Part shown: piece after piece, positions 7,558-18,326 of the stretch
How the letters are laid out: every line of letters begins with the position of its first letter
Numbering within the stretch: position 1 is the first letter of the stretch
NCBI RefSeq assembly: GCF_000308495.1
Contig: NZ_BAFU01000070.1
Span: 1-64,000, forward strand
DNA length: 64,000 bases
Direction: 5' to 3'
Source of the DNA: Nocardia brevicatena NBRC 12119
Lineage (GTDB): Bacteria; Actinomycetota; Actinomycetes; Mycobacteriales; Mycobacteriaceae
Program-made: the position numbers and the translations under genes
The notes under the pieces: generated by a model
What the model was told of the DNA's origin: nothing
The model's database searches: none
What the model saw: the letters and a program-made list of their open reading frames with translations, nothing else

Positions 7558-8413
7558 GTGATCCTGGATACCGGTATCGGATGGCGGCCCGGAGCTCTCG
7601 TGGCGTTGGTGATCGCGGCGTGTAGTGCCGAATCTGGTCGTCGTCACCGCAGACGAAACCCGGGGCCGTCGCGCACAGTTGGTCCGCCACGCCCTGAATC
7701 TGCTCGACCGCAACGGCGTTGCAGCGATCTCCGGGTTCGATCTGGGCGGCGAGGACCGGTTCCTCATCGACAACGACCACCCGACCCCGGCGCAGGATGA
7801 CGATTTCTTCGAACGGATCCGTGGTCTCGATCGCGTGATCGCCGCCGTTGTCGAACTCTGCGATGCCGCCCGCCGGATCCAGTGGGTGGGGTTGGGACCG
7901 ATGTCCAACCTTGCTGCCGTCGTCTCCCGCCTGCCCGAGATCGCCGACCGGGTGGCGGTCCCCCAACTGGGCGGGTCGCTCAAGGGCTACCACGGTAAGA
8001 GGCCCGTCTCGGATACTTTCCGTACCGATCCCACGTCTACTGGGCTCGCCCTGCGTGCATTGCACGCTCCGCGTCTGGTGCTCGGCGACCACACCGACTC
8101 CGACGCCCTCCAGATCACCTTCGAGTCCCCGCTTCTTCAGGCGCTCGACCGCCCGACCGCACCAGGGTGGGCGGATCTGCTGGCGATACACCTACGGGCA
8201 TGGTTAGCCCGCAAACCCCAAATCTGGCTGCGTGATCTCCTGCCGCTCAGTGCCGCGCTCGGACTACCCTTTATTACCTTTCGCACTGAGCGAATCACAA
8301 TACATCCGGATGCGGGCCTGTCCGCCACACCCCACGGACGATCAATGCAGGTGTCCAGTGCGGTCGACTATGACGAGCTTCTGACGTGGACGCACGGACC
8401 GCTACGTCAGTGA
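7558..8413 (+). pseudogene. Frameshifted nucleoside hydrolase-like gene
   Basis: A frame from GTG 7558 reads VILDTGIGWRPGALVALVIAA. One nucleotide must be skipped near 7621 to continue in the frame VVPNLVVVTADETRG, which runs 262 residues to 8413. The joined product follows the inosine/uridine-preferring nucleoside hydrolase layout, including VGLGPMSNLAAVVSRLPEIA and a following GG. The N-terminal Asp cluster that binds calcium and catalyses N-glycosidic cleavage (D-x-D-x-x-x-D-D) has become DTGIGWRP, so catalysis is unlikely even if the frame is repaired. GTG 7625 could start a shortened protein. Confidence 0.55.
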
Positions 8414-8550
8414 CTGATCAAAGTCTCAACTGCGGCAGCTAATTCAGCTGCGAAAGCTGCGGCTACTCGTGACAGGGAGCCGGTGCTAGCCTGGCCACAG
8501 GCCGGTTGAACCCCCTTGGCCGGTCCACTCCGCAGCTCACGGCTGCGACG

Positions 8551-8603
8551 AGCAGCGGCACCGCCAGCCTGCATTACCCCTGATGCATGGCGGTGCCGCT
8601 GCT
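8551..8603. repeat. Long hairpin with perfect 16-bp arms in a gene-free stretch
   Basis: Positions 8551-8566 and 8588-8603 are perfect inverted copies (arm AGCAGCGGCACCGCCA). The 21-nt loop contains a second TGCAT/ATGCA pair that would extend the stem after a 3-nt bulge. It lies inside 8414-8828, where I see no coding sequence on either strand. No T-run follows, so it is not a standard terminator. It may be an element end or a recombination structure. Confidence 0.6.
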
Positions 8604-8828
8604 GCTTCCTGGCAGTCTCGGATCGAACTCCGTTGGCACCCCAGGGACGGTGCCATCCCTGACAGCAGCAAGCCCCCAAGCAAGCAAATCGGGGCCTGGT
8701 GAAGACCCAGTTCCCCTCATGCATGGCCAAGCTCCGGCAAGATCGTCAGTCGACCAGAGCAATTTCTGCAGGTCACCTGCGGCGCAGTTGGCGTTGGGTG
8801 GTCACGAGGTCTCGAAGGAGACTTGTTC

Positions 8829-9019
8829 GTGCCGAAGCATTATCCCGAGAAGTTCCGTCACAAGATCCTCGATCGGTCGCCGCCGCGCGTCCGATCGAGT
8901 AGGTCGCTGCAGACGTGAGCACCACTGACCAGACGGTCTACGTCTGGCGCAGTACTGATCAGTCTGAACTGGCCGCGGTCATCCGAGAGTTGCAAGCCAA
9001 CTTTCGGGATGCCGCTTGA
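8829..9019 (+). pseudogene. IS3-family transposase OrfA relic
   Basis: GTG 8829, with AAGGAG 8 nt upstream, starts VPKHYPEKFRHKILD, the N-terminus of IS3-type OrfA proteins. The frame is then lost. A second frame resumes with [20 protein letters not shown] and ends QANFRDAA at stop 9017-9019, equivalent to the end of the HTH and part of the leucine zipper. The middle helix is degraded and no OrfB or terminal repeats are seen. It ends 33 nt before the hsdM start. Confidence 0.6.
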
Positions 9020-9020
9020 T

Positions 9021-9041
9021 TTTGCTATGTCATATCGCAAA
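9021..9041. promoter_or_regulatory. Imperfect palindrome before hsdM, candidate operator
   Basis: Positions 9021-9041 form a 21-bp imperfect palindrome with outer arms TTTGC/GCAAA and an AT-rich centre (16 of 21 positions symmetric). It ends 10 nt before the hsdM ATG at 9052. The HsdM protein itself starts with an HTH domain, so autoregulation at this site is plausible (inference). No good Shine-Dalgarno sequence separates it from the ATG. Confidence 0.4.
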
Positions 9042-9051
9042 GATATCAAAC

Positions 9052-10869
9052 ATGACATCTGTGGACGTGCCTGCAACGCTGCGCACCATCCGGGGCAACC
9101 TCAACCTCACCCAGGCTGAGCTGGCTGAGAAGCTCGGAGTCTCCTTCGCGACAGTCAATCGGTGGGAAGGGGGCGGCAACAAGCCCCAGAAGGCGGCCAT
9201 GGCGCTGATCCTAGACGTGGCTGCCGAGGCCGGGATCGACGCCGGCGACACCGAAGTAACCTCTGGTCCGGCACCAAGTCGCCGTCGAGGCCGTGGCCGT
9301 GCGCCGGCCGCACAGAGCACCAAGCCCATGGAACAGATGCTCTGGGACGCCGCCTCATCGATCCGGGGTGAGAAGGACGCGCCTAAGTTCAAGGACTACC
9401 TCTTACCGCTGCTCTTCATGAAGCGACTCTCCGATGTTTTCGACGATGAGATCGGTCGGCTTGCTGAGGAATTCGGTGACCAGGAGATCGCCCTTGCAAT
9501 CGCCGAATCGGACCACAGTCTGTTGCGCTTCTACCTGCCAGCCGTGGCTCGCTGGAGCATAATTTCGGGCCGTACGTCGTATGACTGGCCGGTCGACGAG
9601 CGCGGTCGTTCGACCCAGCCACGGGACATCGGGGAACACCTCACCAAGGCGGTGCGTGCGGTCGTACGGCACAACCCCGACCTCTCAGGAGTCATCGATG
9701 TGGTCGACTTCGCTGCCGAGCGCAACGGCGAGCGTGACATCAACCCGGCCAAGCTTCGCGGTGTCGTCGAGACTTTTTCCGACCCGCGTTATCGCCTGGG
9801 CCTCGCCGACGTACAGCCCGACTTCCTTGGGCGGGCCTATGAGTACCTCCTCCGTAAGTTCGCTGAGGGTTCGGGCCAGAGCGCGGGTGAGTTCTTCACG
9901 CCTACTGAGGTCGGATTTCTAATGGCCCACATCTTGAGGCCCAAGCCTGGGGAGACGTGCCACGACTACGCCTGTGGTTCGGGTGGGCTCCTGATTAAGC
10001 TGCAGCTGGTCGCGCGCGAACTCGACCCCACCAGCAAGGTGCCGCTCAAGATGTACGGCCAGGAGCTTCAGGCCGAGAGCTACGCCGTCGCTCGGATGAA
10101 CACGATCATTCACGACATGGACGTCGACCTGCAGCGCGGCGATACCATGATCAATCCGAAGTTCCGTGATGCCAGCGGTTCCTTAGTCCGATTCGACGTC
10201 ATCGTTGCCAACCCCATGTGGAATCAGCCCTTCGACCCTGGGCTGTTTACCGACGACCCGTTCGACCGGTTCATGAAGTCGGGCGGTGCGACTTCCGGTC
10301 GGGGCGACTGGGCCTGGCTCCAGCACACCCTCGCCACCATGAACGAGGGCGGCCGGGCCGCAGTCGTTCTAGACACCGGCGCGGTCACGCGTGGCTCGGG
10401 CGCAGCGAAGGACGACAAGGAGCGCAACATCCGGCAGTGGTTCGTCGACCACGACATGATCGACGGTGTGATCCTGCTGCCCGACAACCTCTTCTACAAC
10501 ACGACGGCTGCAGGCGTAATTGTCGTTCTAAACAAGCGGAAGCCTGCCAACCGGAAGAACAAGGTCGTGCTGGTGAACGCCAGCCAACGGTTCATCAAGG
10601 GCAGGCCGAAGAACTACCTCGGTCAGGCGGCCATCAAGGAGCTGGCCACACTCTTCAACACGGGCGAACCGATCGACGGCGAGGTGGCGGTCGTCGAACT
10701 AGACGACATTAAAGGAGCGGACTACAACCTGAGTCCCGCCCGTTGGGTCACGCGGATTAGCGACCAGGAGCACCGGACGATCAAGGAGATCGTCGCGGAC
10801 CTCCTGAGCCTCGACGAGCGGGCGAAACAAATCGACCTCACGCTCATGAAGATGCTGGAGAAGCTGTGA
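9052..10869 (+). CDS. hsdM: Type I restriction-modification methyltransferase HsdM with N-terminal XRE HTH
   Basis: The 605-residue protein is taken from ATG 9052. Residues 5-55 are an XRE-type HTH ([20 protein letters not shown]) that ordinary HsdM lacks. A Lys/Arg/Pro-rich linker leads to the helical HsdM N-terminal domain ([14 protein letters not shown]). The methyltransferase domain has the SAM motif [10 protein letters not shown] near residue 305 and catalytic motif IV as NPMW near residue 386, instead of the common NPPF/NPPY. The protein should methylate adenine at the site read by HsdS and form the M2S or R2M2S complex. It overlaps hsdS by GTGA. The HTH suggests that the methylase represses its own operon. 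Confidence 0.95.
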   Translation: MTSVDVPATLRTIRGNLNLTQAELAEKLGVSFATVNRWEGGGNKPQKAAMALILDVAAEAGIDAGDTEVTSGPAPSRRRGRGRAPAAQSTKPMEQMLWDAASSIRGEKDAPKFKDYLLPLLFMKRLSDVFDDEIGRLAEEFGDQEIALAIAESDHSLLRFYLPAVARWSIISGRTSYDWPVDERGRSTQPRDIGEHLTKAVRAVVRHNPDLSGVIDVVDFAAERNGERDINPAKLRGVVETFSDPRYRLGLADVQPDFLGRAYEYLLRKFAEGSGQSAGEFFTPTEVGFLMAHILRPKPGETCHDYACGSGGLLIKLQLVARELDPTSKVPLKMYGQELQAESYAVARMNTIIHDMDVDLQRGDTMINPKFRDASGSLVRFDVIVANPMWNQPFDPGLFTDDPFDRFMKSGGATSGRGDWAWLQHTLATMNEGGRAAVVLDTGAVTRGSGAAKDDKERNIRQWFVDHDMIDGVILLPDNLFYNTTAAGVIVVLNKRKPANRKNKVVLVNASQRFIKGRPKNYLGQAAIKELATLFNTGEPIDGEVAVVELDDIKGADYNLSPARWVTRISDQEHRTIKEIVADLLSLDERAKQIDLTLMKMLEKL

Positions 10870-12149
10870 ACGATACCTGGACCCAGCGCCCCCTAGGGGA
10901 GCTTTTCGAGATCGGCGCAGGAAAAACCATGTCGGCCGCAGCTCGCGCTGGCCAGAACAAGGTGCCGTTCCTCCGCACCTCTAACGTCTTCTGGGATCGA
11001 CTGGACTTTAGCGCTGTTGACGAGATGTCTATCCGGCCGAACGAACTGCCGGACAAGCTCTTGGAGGCTGGAGACCTCCTCGTGTGCGAGGGTGGCGAGA
11101 TCGGCCGGGCCGCAATTTGGGATGGCTCGATCGCCCCGATGTCCTTCCAGAACCACCTGCACCGTCTACGCCCGAAAGTTCATGACGTCGACCCGCGGTT
11201 CTACGTTTACTTTCTCCAGGCTGCCTTCACCCAGCTGGGGATCTTCGAGGGCGCGGGCAACAAGACCACGATACCGAACCTCAGTTCTAGGCGCCTGGCG
11301 GCGTTGGAGGTACCTCATCCGCCTCTTTCGGAGCAGTCGGCCATCGTTGACGCGCTCGCGCTTATCCGGGAGGCGTTAAAGATTCAGGAGGACAGCCTCG
11401 CTGCTGCTGACTCACTTCGGACGAGCACTATGTTGTCCGTCTACTCCAAGGGCCTCAACGGTGAATCGACCAAGCTCTCCCAGCTCGGAGATATTCCTGA
11501 AAGCTGGAGCGTCATCGAGTTCTCTCAGCTGCGTGAGTCTTTGCGCTACGGGACCTCGCAGCGCTGCTCCGCGACGCCGGCGACGTACCCGGTCCTCCGC
11601 ATCCCGAACATCTTGTCAGCCCGGATCGACGCTGCGGACCTGAAGTACTGCGATCTCACGGACAAGGAAGCGGCGCGCTACGGACTGGAGGACGGCGACC
11701 TCATCTTCATCCGCACCAACGGCGTCATCGAACGCCTCGGTCTCTGTGCCGTCTACCGAGGCAATCCCGACAAGGCGCTGTATGCCTCGTACCTGATCCG
11801 CGCCCGACTGCTGGATGGCGTAGATCCCGACTTCGTCGCCTACTTCATGGGTTCGCCAGTCGGAATAGACCAGATCGGCTCTCGTGCAACGCCCGCCGCG
11901 GATGGCAAGTTCAATCTGAACACTGGAATCATTGATTCGCTGCTTGTGCCTTTGCCTCAACTTAGGGAGCAACAGGAGATCGCGGCCGTTCTGCGTACCA
12001 TCGACCAGAAACTGGACCTCCATCGGACTAAGCTCGTGCGACTGAACGAGCTCTACCAGCGAATGCTGTACGACCTCATGACCGGAGCAGTCCTCATCGA
12101 CGAACTGGCCGTTCCGACTCGCGCGTCAGCAGGGGGGAGCGCCGCATGA
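10866..12149 (+). CDS. hsdS: Type I restriction specificity subunit HsdS
   Basis: The 427-residue protein starts at GTG 10866, overlapping the hsdM stop. Two target-recognition domains are visible. The first starts [19 protein letters not shown] and ends in a conserved helix near [18 protein letters not shown]. The second starts [16 protein letters not shown] and ends [20 protein letters not shown]. The repeated helices separate the half-sites in the bipartite DNA target. This duplicated layout is standard for a full-length HsdS, with no sign of truncation. The recognition sequence cannot be read from the protein. It overlaps hsdR by ATGA. Confidence 0.95.
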   Translation: MNDTWTQRPLGELFEIGAGKTMSAAARAGQNKVPFLRTSNVFWDRLDFSAVDEMSIRPNELPDKLLEAGDLLVCEGGEIGRAAIWDGSIAPMSFQNHLHRLRPKVHDVDPRFYVYFLQAAFTQLGIFEGAGNKTTIPNLSSRRLAALEVPHPPLSEQSAIVDALALIREALKIQEDSLAAADSLRTSTMLSVYSKGLNGESTKLSQLGDIPESWSVIEFSQLRESLRYGTSQRCSATPATYPVLRIPNILSARIDAADLKYCDLTDKEAARYGLEDGDLIFIRTNGVIERLGLCAVYRGNPDKALYASYLIRARLLDGVDPDFVAYFMGSPVGIDQIGSRATPAADGKFNLNTGIIDSLLVPLPQLREQQEIAAVLRTIDQKLDLHRTKLVRLNELYQRMLYDLMTGAVLIDELAVPTRASAGGSAA

Positions 12150-15088
12150 CCACGCTGAAGATTGGCGAAAGCTACACGGTCCAATTTCCCATGGTAAAGC
12201 ATGTCACGGAGGTCGGTTGGACGGTCATGACGCCCACCGAGGCCGAGGCCAAGCGCCAGGGACGCGCCAACATGATTTTTCGCGACGAGTTGGAAGCGAA
12301 GCTGGTCGAGTTCAACCCCTGGCTGAGCGACGACCAGTCGCGCGCCATCGTCGATACTATCGAGGCGCTGCCGGCGACGATCGAGGGAAACCGCGACGTG
12401 CTCGGCTGGATTCGGGGAGAGCGGCAGTGGTACGACGAGGTGGAGAAGCGGCACCGTCCGGTCCAGGTTGTTGAGTTTGTCCACCCGGGTAGCAACTCCT
12501 TCGTCGTGACGTGGGAGTGGAAGATCGAGCCACTGGCACGCAAGGGCAACCGGGCTGACCTGATGTTTGTGATCAACGGGCTGCCGGTCGCTATCGTCGA
12601 ACACAAGAACCCGAAGGACGGAGGAGCGCTTGATCGCGCCGTCAAGCAGCTCCGTCGCTATGAGCTGGAGACTCCGGAGCTGTTGGCGGCTCCGCAGCTC
12701 TTCAACGTCACGCACGTGCTTGACTACTGGTACGGCGTTACGTGGAATGCCAATCGACGATTTATCTCGAAGTGGAAGCAAACACCGGACGAGGAGTACC
12801 GGATCGCCGTCCAGGCATTCTTCGAGCCGACCGACTTCCTGCGCACACTCCAGCACTGGATCCTCTTCTACGTCGAGGATGGCGAGACCCGGAAGTCGGT
12901 ACTCCGCGAGCATCAGCGCCGCGCGATCGACAAGATCGTCGCCCGTTGCGCCGACCCCGAGAAAACCCGTGGTCTCATCTGGCACACCCAAGGCTCCGGC
13001 AAGACCTTCACCCTTCTCACCGCTGCCCGCCTGATTTTGGAGGGCAAGGACCGCTTCGATAACGGCACCGTCATCCTCGTCGTCGACCGCATCGAGTTGG
13101 AGGGCCAGCTTCGGGAGTGGGTCGACCGCCTGCTCGGAGAGATGCAGGCGAACGACATTGCCGTGCGCCGGGTCAACACCAAGGCCGAGCTCCAAGAGCT
13201 GCTTGGTGCAGACTTCCGCGGCCTGATCATCTCAATGATCCACAAGTTCGAGGAGATCAAGAAGGACAGCTCGCCGCGCGACAACATTTTCGTCTTCATC
13301 GACGAGGCGCACCGCTCAGTCGCCAAAGACCTGGGTACTTATCTCATGGCCGCACTACCGAACGCCACGATCATCGGCTTCACCGGAACACCCGTGGGGA
13401 ATGCCAAAGGTGGCTCCGGTTCCTTCCAGATCTTCGGCGGCCAGGACGAGACCGGCTACCTGGACAAATACTCCATCCGAGAGTCCATCGAGGATGGCAC
13501 CACGTTGCCCATCCGCTACATGATGGCGCCGTCCAATATGACGATCCCCACCGAGCAGTTGGACGAGGAATTCTTCGCGCTTGCTGAGGGCGAGGACGTC
13601 ACCGACGTCGAGGAACTCAACCGGGTGCTCGACCGGGCCGTCGGCATCCGGGCCTTCCTCAGCGCCGATGATCGGATCGAGCAAGTCGCGGAGTTCGTGG
13701 CGAACCACTTCCGGGAGAATATCGACCCGCTGCACTACAAGGCGTTCCTTGTGGCGGTCGACCGTGAGACCTGCGCCAAGTACAAGATGGCACTTGACCG
13801 ACATCTGCCGCCGGAGTGGTCGGAAGTGGTCTATAGCAGCAATGCCTCGGATGCCGTCGACCGGCCTAAAGTAGCCGAATTGCAGCTCAGCGATACCCGC
13901 GAGCAAGAGGTACGCAAGTTTTTCAAGAAGCCCACCGAGCAGCCAAGGATCCTGATCGTTACGGACAAGTTGCTCACCGGCTACGACGCTCCGGTCTTGT
14001 ACGCCATGTACCTCGACAAGCCGATGCGCGACCATGTGCTCCTCCAGGCGATCGCTCGGGTCAACCGCCCGTACGTCGACACCCAGGGCGTCCAGAAGCG
14101 GGTCGGTCTGGTACTCGATTTCGTCGGCGTGCTCCGGGAGCTCCAGAAGGCCTTGCGTTTTGATTCGGCCGACATCGACGGTGCGATCGAGGATCTCGAC
14201 ACCATGATGGAAGACCTGCACCGCCGCATCGGGGAAGCCACCGAAAACTACCTCAAGGTCGACCCTAAGGACAGCCCCGACCAGCAGCTCGAGAAGGTCG
14301 TCTATAGCCGCTTCATCAACCCCGAGACCCGCAAGACATTCTTCGAGGACTACAAGGACATCGAGGCGCTTTGGGAGATCCTTTCACCGTCGGCGGAGCT
14401 GCGCGATCACCTTCACACGTACAAGCACCTTAGTCAGTTGTACGCTGCAGTGCGCAACGCCTACTCCGAAACCGGTTCCTTCCTTGGGGACTTGGAGTAC
14501 AAGACCCGCCGGCTCATCGAGACCAGTGCGGAGCAGGAGGGCCTGGGCCGCATCGCCAAAGTCGTCACATTCGATGTCGACGCGCTGGAGCAGCTCAGAG
14601 GTGAGGACGGGCCAGACGAGGGCAAGGTCTACAACCTACTACGTGGCCTCCGGAAGGAGATGGACGAGGACCCCGCCAAGGCCGTGGTGCTCCGGGCCCT
14701 CAAAGAGCGCGCGGACCAGGTGATCAAGAATCTGGAGGAGCGGAAAATCACCGGCATGGCCGCAATGGATGAGATCGCGGCGTTGGTCGTCGAGAAGGAT
14801 GAGGCCCGGAAGGCCGCACAGAACTCCGGCTTGAGCGATGTCGGCTTCGCGGTTCACTGGCAGCTGAAGCAGGATGAGTCGTTTGCAGCGGCTGGCCTGG
14901 ACACCCTCGCTGTCGCGAAAGAAGCGGAGACCGTCCTCGCCAAGTTCCCGAACTGGGTCGAGAACCCGGATGAGCAGCGCCGCCTTCGCCTCAACCTTTA
15001 CAAGCCGGTGATCAAGCTAGGGGTCGACGAGGGCAAGCGGGCAGTCGAACAGATGATGCAGGTGCTTGAGCAGACGGCAGGAGACTGA
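12146..15088 (+). CDS. hsdR: Type I restriction endonuclease/translocase subunit HsdR
   Basis: The 980-residue protein starts at ATG 12146. The N-terminal nuclease domain carries a PD-(D/E)xK signature, [20 protein letters not shown] (near residues 133-152). The SF2 translocase follows with Walker [10 protein letters not shown] near 280, DEAH in [10 protein letters not shown] near 386, GFTGTPVGN, and motif VI in [12 protein letters not shown]. Length and order fit a complete HsdR that pumps DNA and cleaves unmethylated molecules. It is coupled to hsdS and to the peptidase gene at 15088. All catalytic residues appear intact, so the system is probably functional. Confidence 0.96.
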   Translation: MTTLKIGESYTVQFPMVKHVTEVGWTVMTPTEAEAKRQGRANMIFRDELEAKLVEFNPWLSDDQSRAIVDTIEALPATIEGNRDVLGWIRGERQWYDEVEKRHRPVQVVEFVHPGSNSFVVTWEWKIEPLARKGNRADLMFVINGLPVAIVEHKNPKDGGALDRAVKQLRRYELETPELLAAPQLFNVTHVLDYWYGVTWNANRRFISKWKQTPDEEYRIAVQAFFEPTDFLRTLQHWILFYVEDGETRKSVLREHQRRAIDKIVARCADPEKTRGLIWHTQGSGKTFTLLTAARLILEGKDRFDNGTVILVVDRIELEGQLREWVDRLLGEMQANDIAVRRVNTKAELQELLGADFRGLIISMIHKFEEIKKDSSPRDNIFVFIDEAHRSVAKDLGTYLMAALPNATIIGFTGTPVGNAKGGSGSFQIFGGQDETGYLDKYSIRESIEDGTTLPIRYMMAPSNMTIPTEQLDEEFFALAEGEDVTDVEELNRVLDRAVGIRAFLSADDRIEQVAEFVANHFRENIDPLHYKAFLVAVDRETCAKYKMALDRHLPPEWSEVVYSSNASDAVDRPKVAELQLSDTREQEVRKFFKKPTEQPRILIVTDKLLTGYDAPVLYAMYLDKPMRDHVLLQAIARVNRPYVDTQGVQKRVGLVLDFVGVLRELQKALRFDSADIDGAIEDLDTMMEDLHRRIGEATENYLKVDPKDSPDQQLEKVVYSRFINPETRKTFFEDYKDIEALWEILSPSAELRDHLHTYKHLSQLYAAVRNAYSETGSFLGDLEYKTRRLIETSAEQEGLGRIAKVVTFDVDALEQLRGEDGPDEGKVYNLLRGLRKEMDEDPAKAVVLRALKERADQVIKNLEERKITGMAAMDEIAALVVEKDEARKAAQNSGLSDVGFAVHWQLKQDESFAAAGLDTLAVAKEAETVLAKFPNWVENPDEQRRLRLNLYKPVIKLGVDEGKRAVEQMMQVLEQTAGD

Positions 15089-15438
15089 TGTCCTCGCTCT
15101 ATCCGGACCAACAGCTCAAACGGCGCGCCATGGCGTGGGCGCTCCGACTCAAGGTAAACCCGCAGCGCGTCGACATTGTCGAGATGCCTAAGAAGTGGGG
15201 CTCCTGCACGAGCGATGGCGTGGTGACGTTCGCCGATGAACTGGCGGACACCGATGAGACGTTCCAAGACTACGTGATCGTGCACGAACTCCTGCATCTC
15301 CGGTATCGGACTCACGGCAAGCGTTTCCAGGCCATGATGTCCGCTCTGGTGCCTAACTGGCGCGAGCTTGAACGACAGAGTCAGCACTCCACGGAACGAG
15401 CTGACCGTGAGCAACCACGGGGGAGGCCCTATCAGTGA
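15088..15438 (+). CDS. YgjP/DUF45-like zinc metallopeptidase
   Basis: The 116-residue protein starts at ATG 15088, inside the hsdR stop (TGATG). It contains the metal-binding HELLH in VIVHELLHLRYRTHGKRFQA, with the third ligand in the following H-G-x-x-F, and the family hallmark KKWGSCTSDGVVTF. YgjP-like peptidases often sit at the end of type I restriction operons. A role in trimming or recycling subunits has been suggested but is not established. The protein is shorter than stand-alone YgjP (about 160-230 residues); only the catalytic core is present. Its tail is hydrophilic and Arg-rich. Confidence 0.85.
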   Translation: MSSLYPDQQLKRRAMAWALRLKVNPQRVDIVEMPKKWGSCTSDGVVTFADELADTDETFQDYVIVHELLHLRYRTHGKRFQAMMSALVPNWRELERQSQHSTERADREQPRGRPYQ

Positions 15439-15460
15439 TATTATAGAGCCCAAGGGTCTG

Positions 15461-15488
15461 CTGCATGGATAGGTGACACCCTGACCTG
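15461..15488. repeat. Left inverted repeat bounding the pPIWI_RE unit
   Basis: This 28-bp sequence begins CTGCATGGATAGGTGAC and ends TGACCTG. Its inverted partner at 27031-27057 shares the first 17 bases exactly and the last 7 exactly, with one extra base and one change in between. Weaker similarity extends outwards over 7 more bases (GGGTCTG here, GGGGCTA there). Every gene of the six-gene unit lies between the two copies. The left copy is 22 nt after the end of the restriction operon. It is also the loop of an 11-bp stem (15455-15465 with 15493-15503, one G-T pair), so a terminator role is possible too. Confidence 0.7.
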
Positions 15489-15524
15489 TCTCCGCAGCAG
15501 GCCCCAGCGTCTACCTATGTTGCC

Positions 15525-18326
15525 TCAATCGTCGCCAGGCTCTACGTCTTCCGAATCACCGGGCGCTGCGGAGCGGCGGTATTGGGGGTGGTCCTCGTCC
15601 ATCTTCTTCGCAGCGTGCAGCGGCGCGGGGTATCGGGATCGGTCGGTCCAGGCCATGGTTTGGTGGCACAGGTTGGCCGTAGTGATGGCCAGCGCCTGTG
15701 CATCGACGCGAGGTGCCGCGAACATCGGGTAGATCTCGGTGGTGGTCATGGAATACCAGTTTTGTGGCATCTCACTCTTGCGGCGTTCTTTCGGATTGTC
15801 GGAGTACACCGACCGCGCTGCATCCCATCGCGTGTAATGCTCACCGAACCGACCTCCGCTCTGACCGTCGAACGCTAGTGGCACGTTGCACAGCACCCAC
15901 ACTGGTGTGCCGAAATCGGTGGTGACCTGGTACAGCTTCCTAGTGGTGCGGGACGTCTTCGGTTCCTTACCTGGCTCCTTGAACACTTGGGTGGTGCCGG
16001 TTGCCGGGACGACCCTTTCCCTGTCAATGTTTATCCGAATGACGGCGTCGGGGCGTTCGTCATGCGGCAATGATGCTCCGGGATGGCGGTAGCGGGTATC
16101 CCCATATTCTGGGTTCGTGCCTTGATGTGCGTTATGGAGGCCATCCCACATGCGACGACTGGCTTGTTCGTCGATAGTGACGACGTACGGGGCGCCGGAA
16201 AGTTCCTCTGTGAGATCTCCGAGTGCGCATTCGATCTGCGTCGCGGCGTCGTCCCATCGTTGCCGGTATGTTTTCTTCTCCCCGTGGAGCTGTGGGTAGC
16301 CGGTGGCGTGGAAGGCGGTCTGGGCGAGTCGGTAGGGCTGCCATTCGGGTCGGGTCGAGGACCAGCCGAGCATCGTCCATACACCGCCCGCCGCGGTAGG
16401 TGGGACGAAGGCGGCAGCAGTGATGATGACTTTGGGTTGGCCGTATTCACCAGGGCGCCGGTTTTGCTGCCGGATGTGGAAGCCGACATGGGCAATCTGG
16501 TCGATGGGATAGTCGATTGTGGTCTCGGGAAGCGCGTTGGCGAATCGCTGGTCGACGATGCCGAGACTGCGGTAGAGGTCGAGAAGCGCCAGCATCGCGG
16601 GGTGGTCATCGGCCTTGGGGGTGATGATGTTGCCGTCAGAGTCGACGCCGAGCAGATACTGGTTGGCGATATCACGCTCTCCGAACAGGCGGCGGGTCTG
16701 GTGTTTCGCGTCGATGTCGTCGAGTACGGCTATCGCGTTGGAACCTTCGGAGTTCTGTCCTGCCGATGGGTACTCAGTTTCACACCAAGCGCCGACCAGG
16801 GTGTCGCCGTCTGCGGCGGCAAGTGGAATTCCGCTGGTTTCCAGAGCGGCTGTTCGGCCGTTCACCGGTCCGGGCTCTAGCAAGTTCGGCGCATAATGGA
16901 ACGTTGCAGTGATATGGCCGCGATAGAGGTCGAGCACGGAGGCGTTGGCAGGGTCGAGCGCTGCGGTGTCGATGCCGAATGCCTTGACCAGCATGTTCAG
17001 CATCCGCAGCCGTGCCTCATCCCGATACCACAGGCACGCGATACGCAAGCCGCTGAATCCTGCTGCTTCAACAGCTGCGAGCACATCTTCCGGGTTGGGC
17101 AGGAGGGCGCCTTTCGGACGTAGGGGACCCTCGTAGTCGCCCCTGTCCCGTTCTTCTTTTCGCCGCTGGTACTCATGGGTGGAGATTCGTTCTGCGTCGT
17201 TGGGTCGATGCGGCATGGGACTGCCGACTTCGACCATCTCGGGCTGCTGTGCAGCATCACCGAAGACCTCGATGAAGTGTTCGCGCAGCATCCTCATGTG
17301 GTGCATGCCGACACCGACGCCGATGGGGAACTGCTTGTTCTTCGGCAGGATCGGCCAGATCCGATCGGGGTGCTGGCGCGGAAACTGGACACGCTTGTCC
17401 TCTTCTTTCGCCTTGGCACGCAGAGCTTGTTCCTGCATCGATCGCGTTGCCATCGCGTCGAGAATAGAGCGGTCCATCTCGAGGCGGCTCAGCGCCTGCA
17501 GCGCGAGGTGATTGACGGTGCGGGCGCCGCCGCGTCCGTTGAGCGATACCTCCAGCACGGGCGAGCCGGGACCGCGGTCGGCGAGAGCGGTGCGACAGAA
17601 GATCAGCGAGTCCGATATCCGGGTGACTCGTGACGTGGCGATGAGCAGAGGGTTCACGAGATGCGGCATGGTAATCAGCTGCAGATCTGTGCGCGACAGC
17701 GCGAATCGACCGCCTTGGTCATTTGCCCATGGCTGGTCGAGGGCAACCAGCCCGCCCGTAGTGTCGGGCCGCAATGTGATCTTGCGGTTGTCAGATATCG
17801 CCCATCGTTGGGCGGCGAGACGTTCGGCGAGGTCCCATGTGACTGTGCGGTATACCCAGTTCGGAACCCGTGGCTGCTCGCCGGCGATCGGTTCGAGATG
17901 ATCGGCCAACTGGTGGCTTGCCTCGGTGGTGTCGGCGATACGATCGGCGAGCTCTGGTGGCTGCGTGAGGTCGATACTGTCGGCGTCTGCGCCGAGTGCG
18001 AGCCCGTGGGTGAGGGTGAAAGCGCGCCGCAGCAGCTTGGGATTGAGCGCCTGTCGTGATGCGAGGAACGGGTGCCGGCGGTCAGGGTCGAAGTGGACGT
18101 ATCCGCCGCTGATCACGCTGAGAACGAGGGTGGCGATCGAGTAAGGGGCTTGTGCGGAGTCGTTTCCGTACCGTTGTTTGCACTGGTTGTCGAAGTCGTT
18201 CCACAGCTTCGCGGTTTCGGTGTCGAGGTGGCGGACGTGAACGGTTGCGTCGCCGACGAGTTCTGGGGTGCACCGGAACGCCAATGAGTCGAGGTACTTG
18301 CCGGGTGCACGATCGAATCGAGTCAC
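15525..18326 (-). CDS. pPIWI_RE family protein (prokaryotic PIWI with conserved Arg/Glu)
   Basis: This 933-residue protein is the last gene of the leftward operon and starts at ATG 18326, overlapping the helicase stop by ATGA. The first 450 residues are the variable helical/beta X region of these proteins. The last 350 hold the RNase H-like PIWI module: KVIITAAAFVPP, then YVVTIDEQASRRMWDGLHN near residue 715, DAVIRINIDRE near 770, and WYSMTTTEIYPM near 855. The last carries the invariant Glu that gives the family its name. Comparative genomics (Burroughs, Iyer and Aravind) defined pPIWI_RE in a three-gene module with a DinG-type helicase and an REase-fold protein and predicted defence against plasmid or phage nucleic acid. 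The neighbours here fit exactly. Assignment is from motif memory, without a search. Confidence 0.8.
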   Translation of the reverse strand: MTRFDRAPGKYLDSLAFRCTPELVGDATVHVRHLDTETAKLWNDFDNQCKQRYGNDSAQAPYSIATLVLSVISGGYVHFDPDRRHPFLASRQALNPKLLRRAFTLTHGLALGADADSIDLTQPPELADRIADTTEASHQLADHLEPIAGEQPRVPNWVYRTVTWDLAERLAAQRWAISDNRKITLRPDTTGGLVALDQPWANDQGGRFALSRTDLQLITMPHLVNPLLIATSRVTRISDSLIFCRTALADRGPGSPVLEVSLNGRGGARTVNHLALQALSRLEMDRSILDAMATRSMQEQALRAKAKEEDKRVQFPRQHPDRIWPILPKNKQFPIGVGVGMHHMRMLREHFIEVFGDAAQQPEMVEVGSPMPHRPNDAERISTHEYQRRKEERDRGDYEGPLRPKGALLPNPEDVLAAVEAAGFSGLRIACLWYRDEARLRMLNMLVKAFGIDTAALDPANASVLDLYRGHITATFHYAPNLLEPGPVNGRTAALETSGIPLAAADGDTLVGAWCETEYPSAGQNSEGSNAIAVLDDIDAKHQTRRLFGERDIANQYLLGVDSDGNIITPKADDHPAMLALLDLYRSLGIVDQRFANALPETTIDYPIDQIAHVGFHIRQQNRRPGEYGQPKVIITAAAFVPPTAAGGVWTMLGWSSTRPEWQPYRLAQTAFHATGYPQLHGEKKTYRQRWDDAATQIECALGDLTEELSGAPYVVTIDEQASRRMWDGLHNAHQGTNPEYGDTRYRHPGASLPHDERPDAVIRINIDRERVVPATGTTQVFKEPGKEPKTSRTTRKLYQVTTDFGTPVWVLCNVPLAFDGQSGGRFGEHYTRWDAARSVYSDNPKERRKSEMPQNWYSMTTTEIYPMFAAPRVDAQALAITTANLCHQTMAWTDRSRYPAPLHAAKKMDEDHPQYRRSAAPGDSEDVEPGDD

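Noticed and set aside
10209-10220. NPMW in HsdM as a disabled methyltransferase motif
   Set aside because: Several type I M subunits have NPMW or NPPW at this place and the rest of the domain is intact, so loss of function is not supported.
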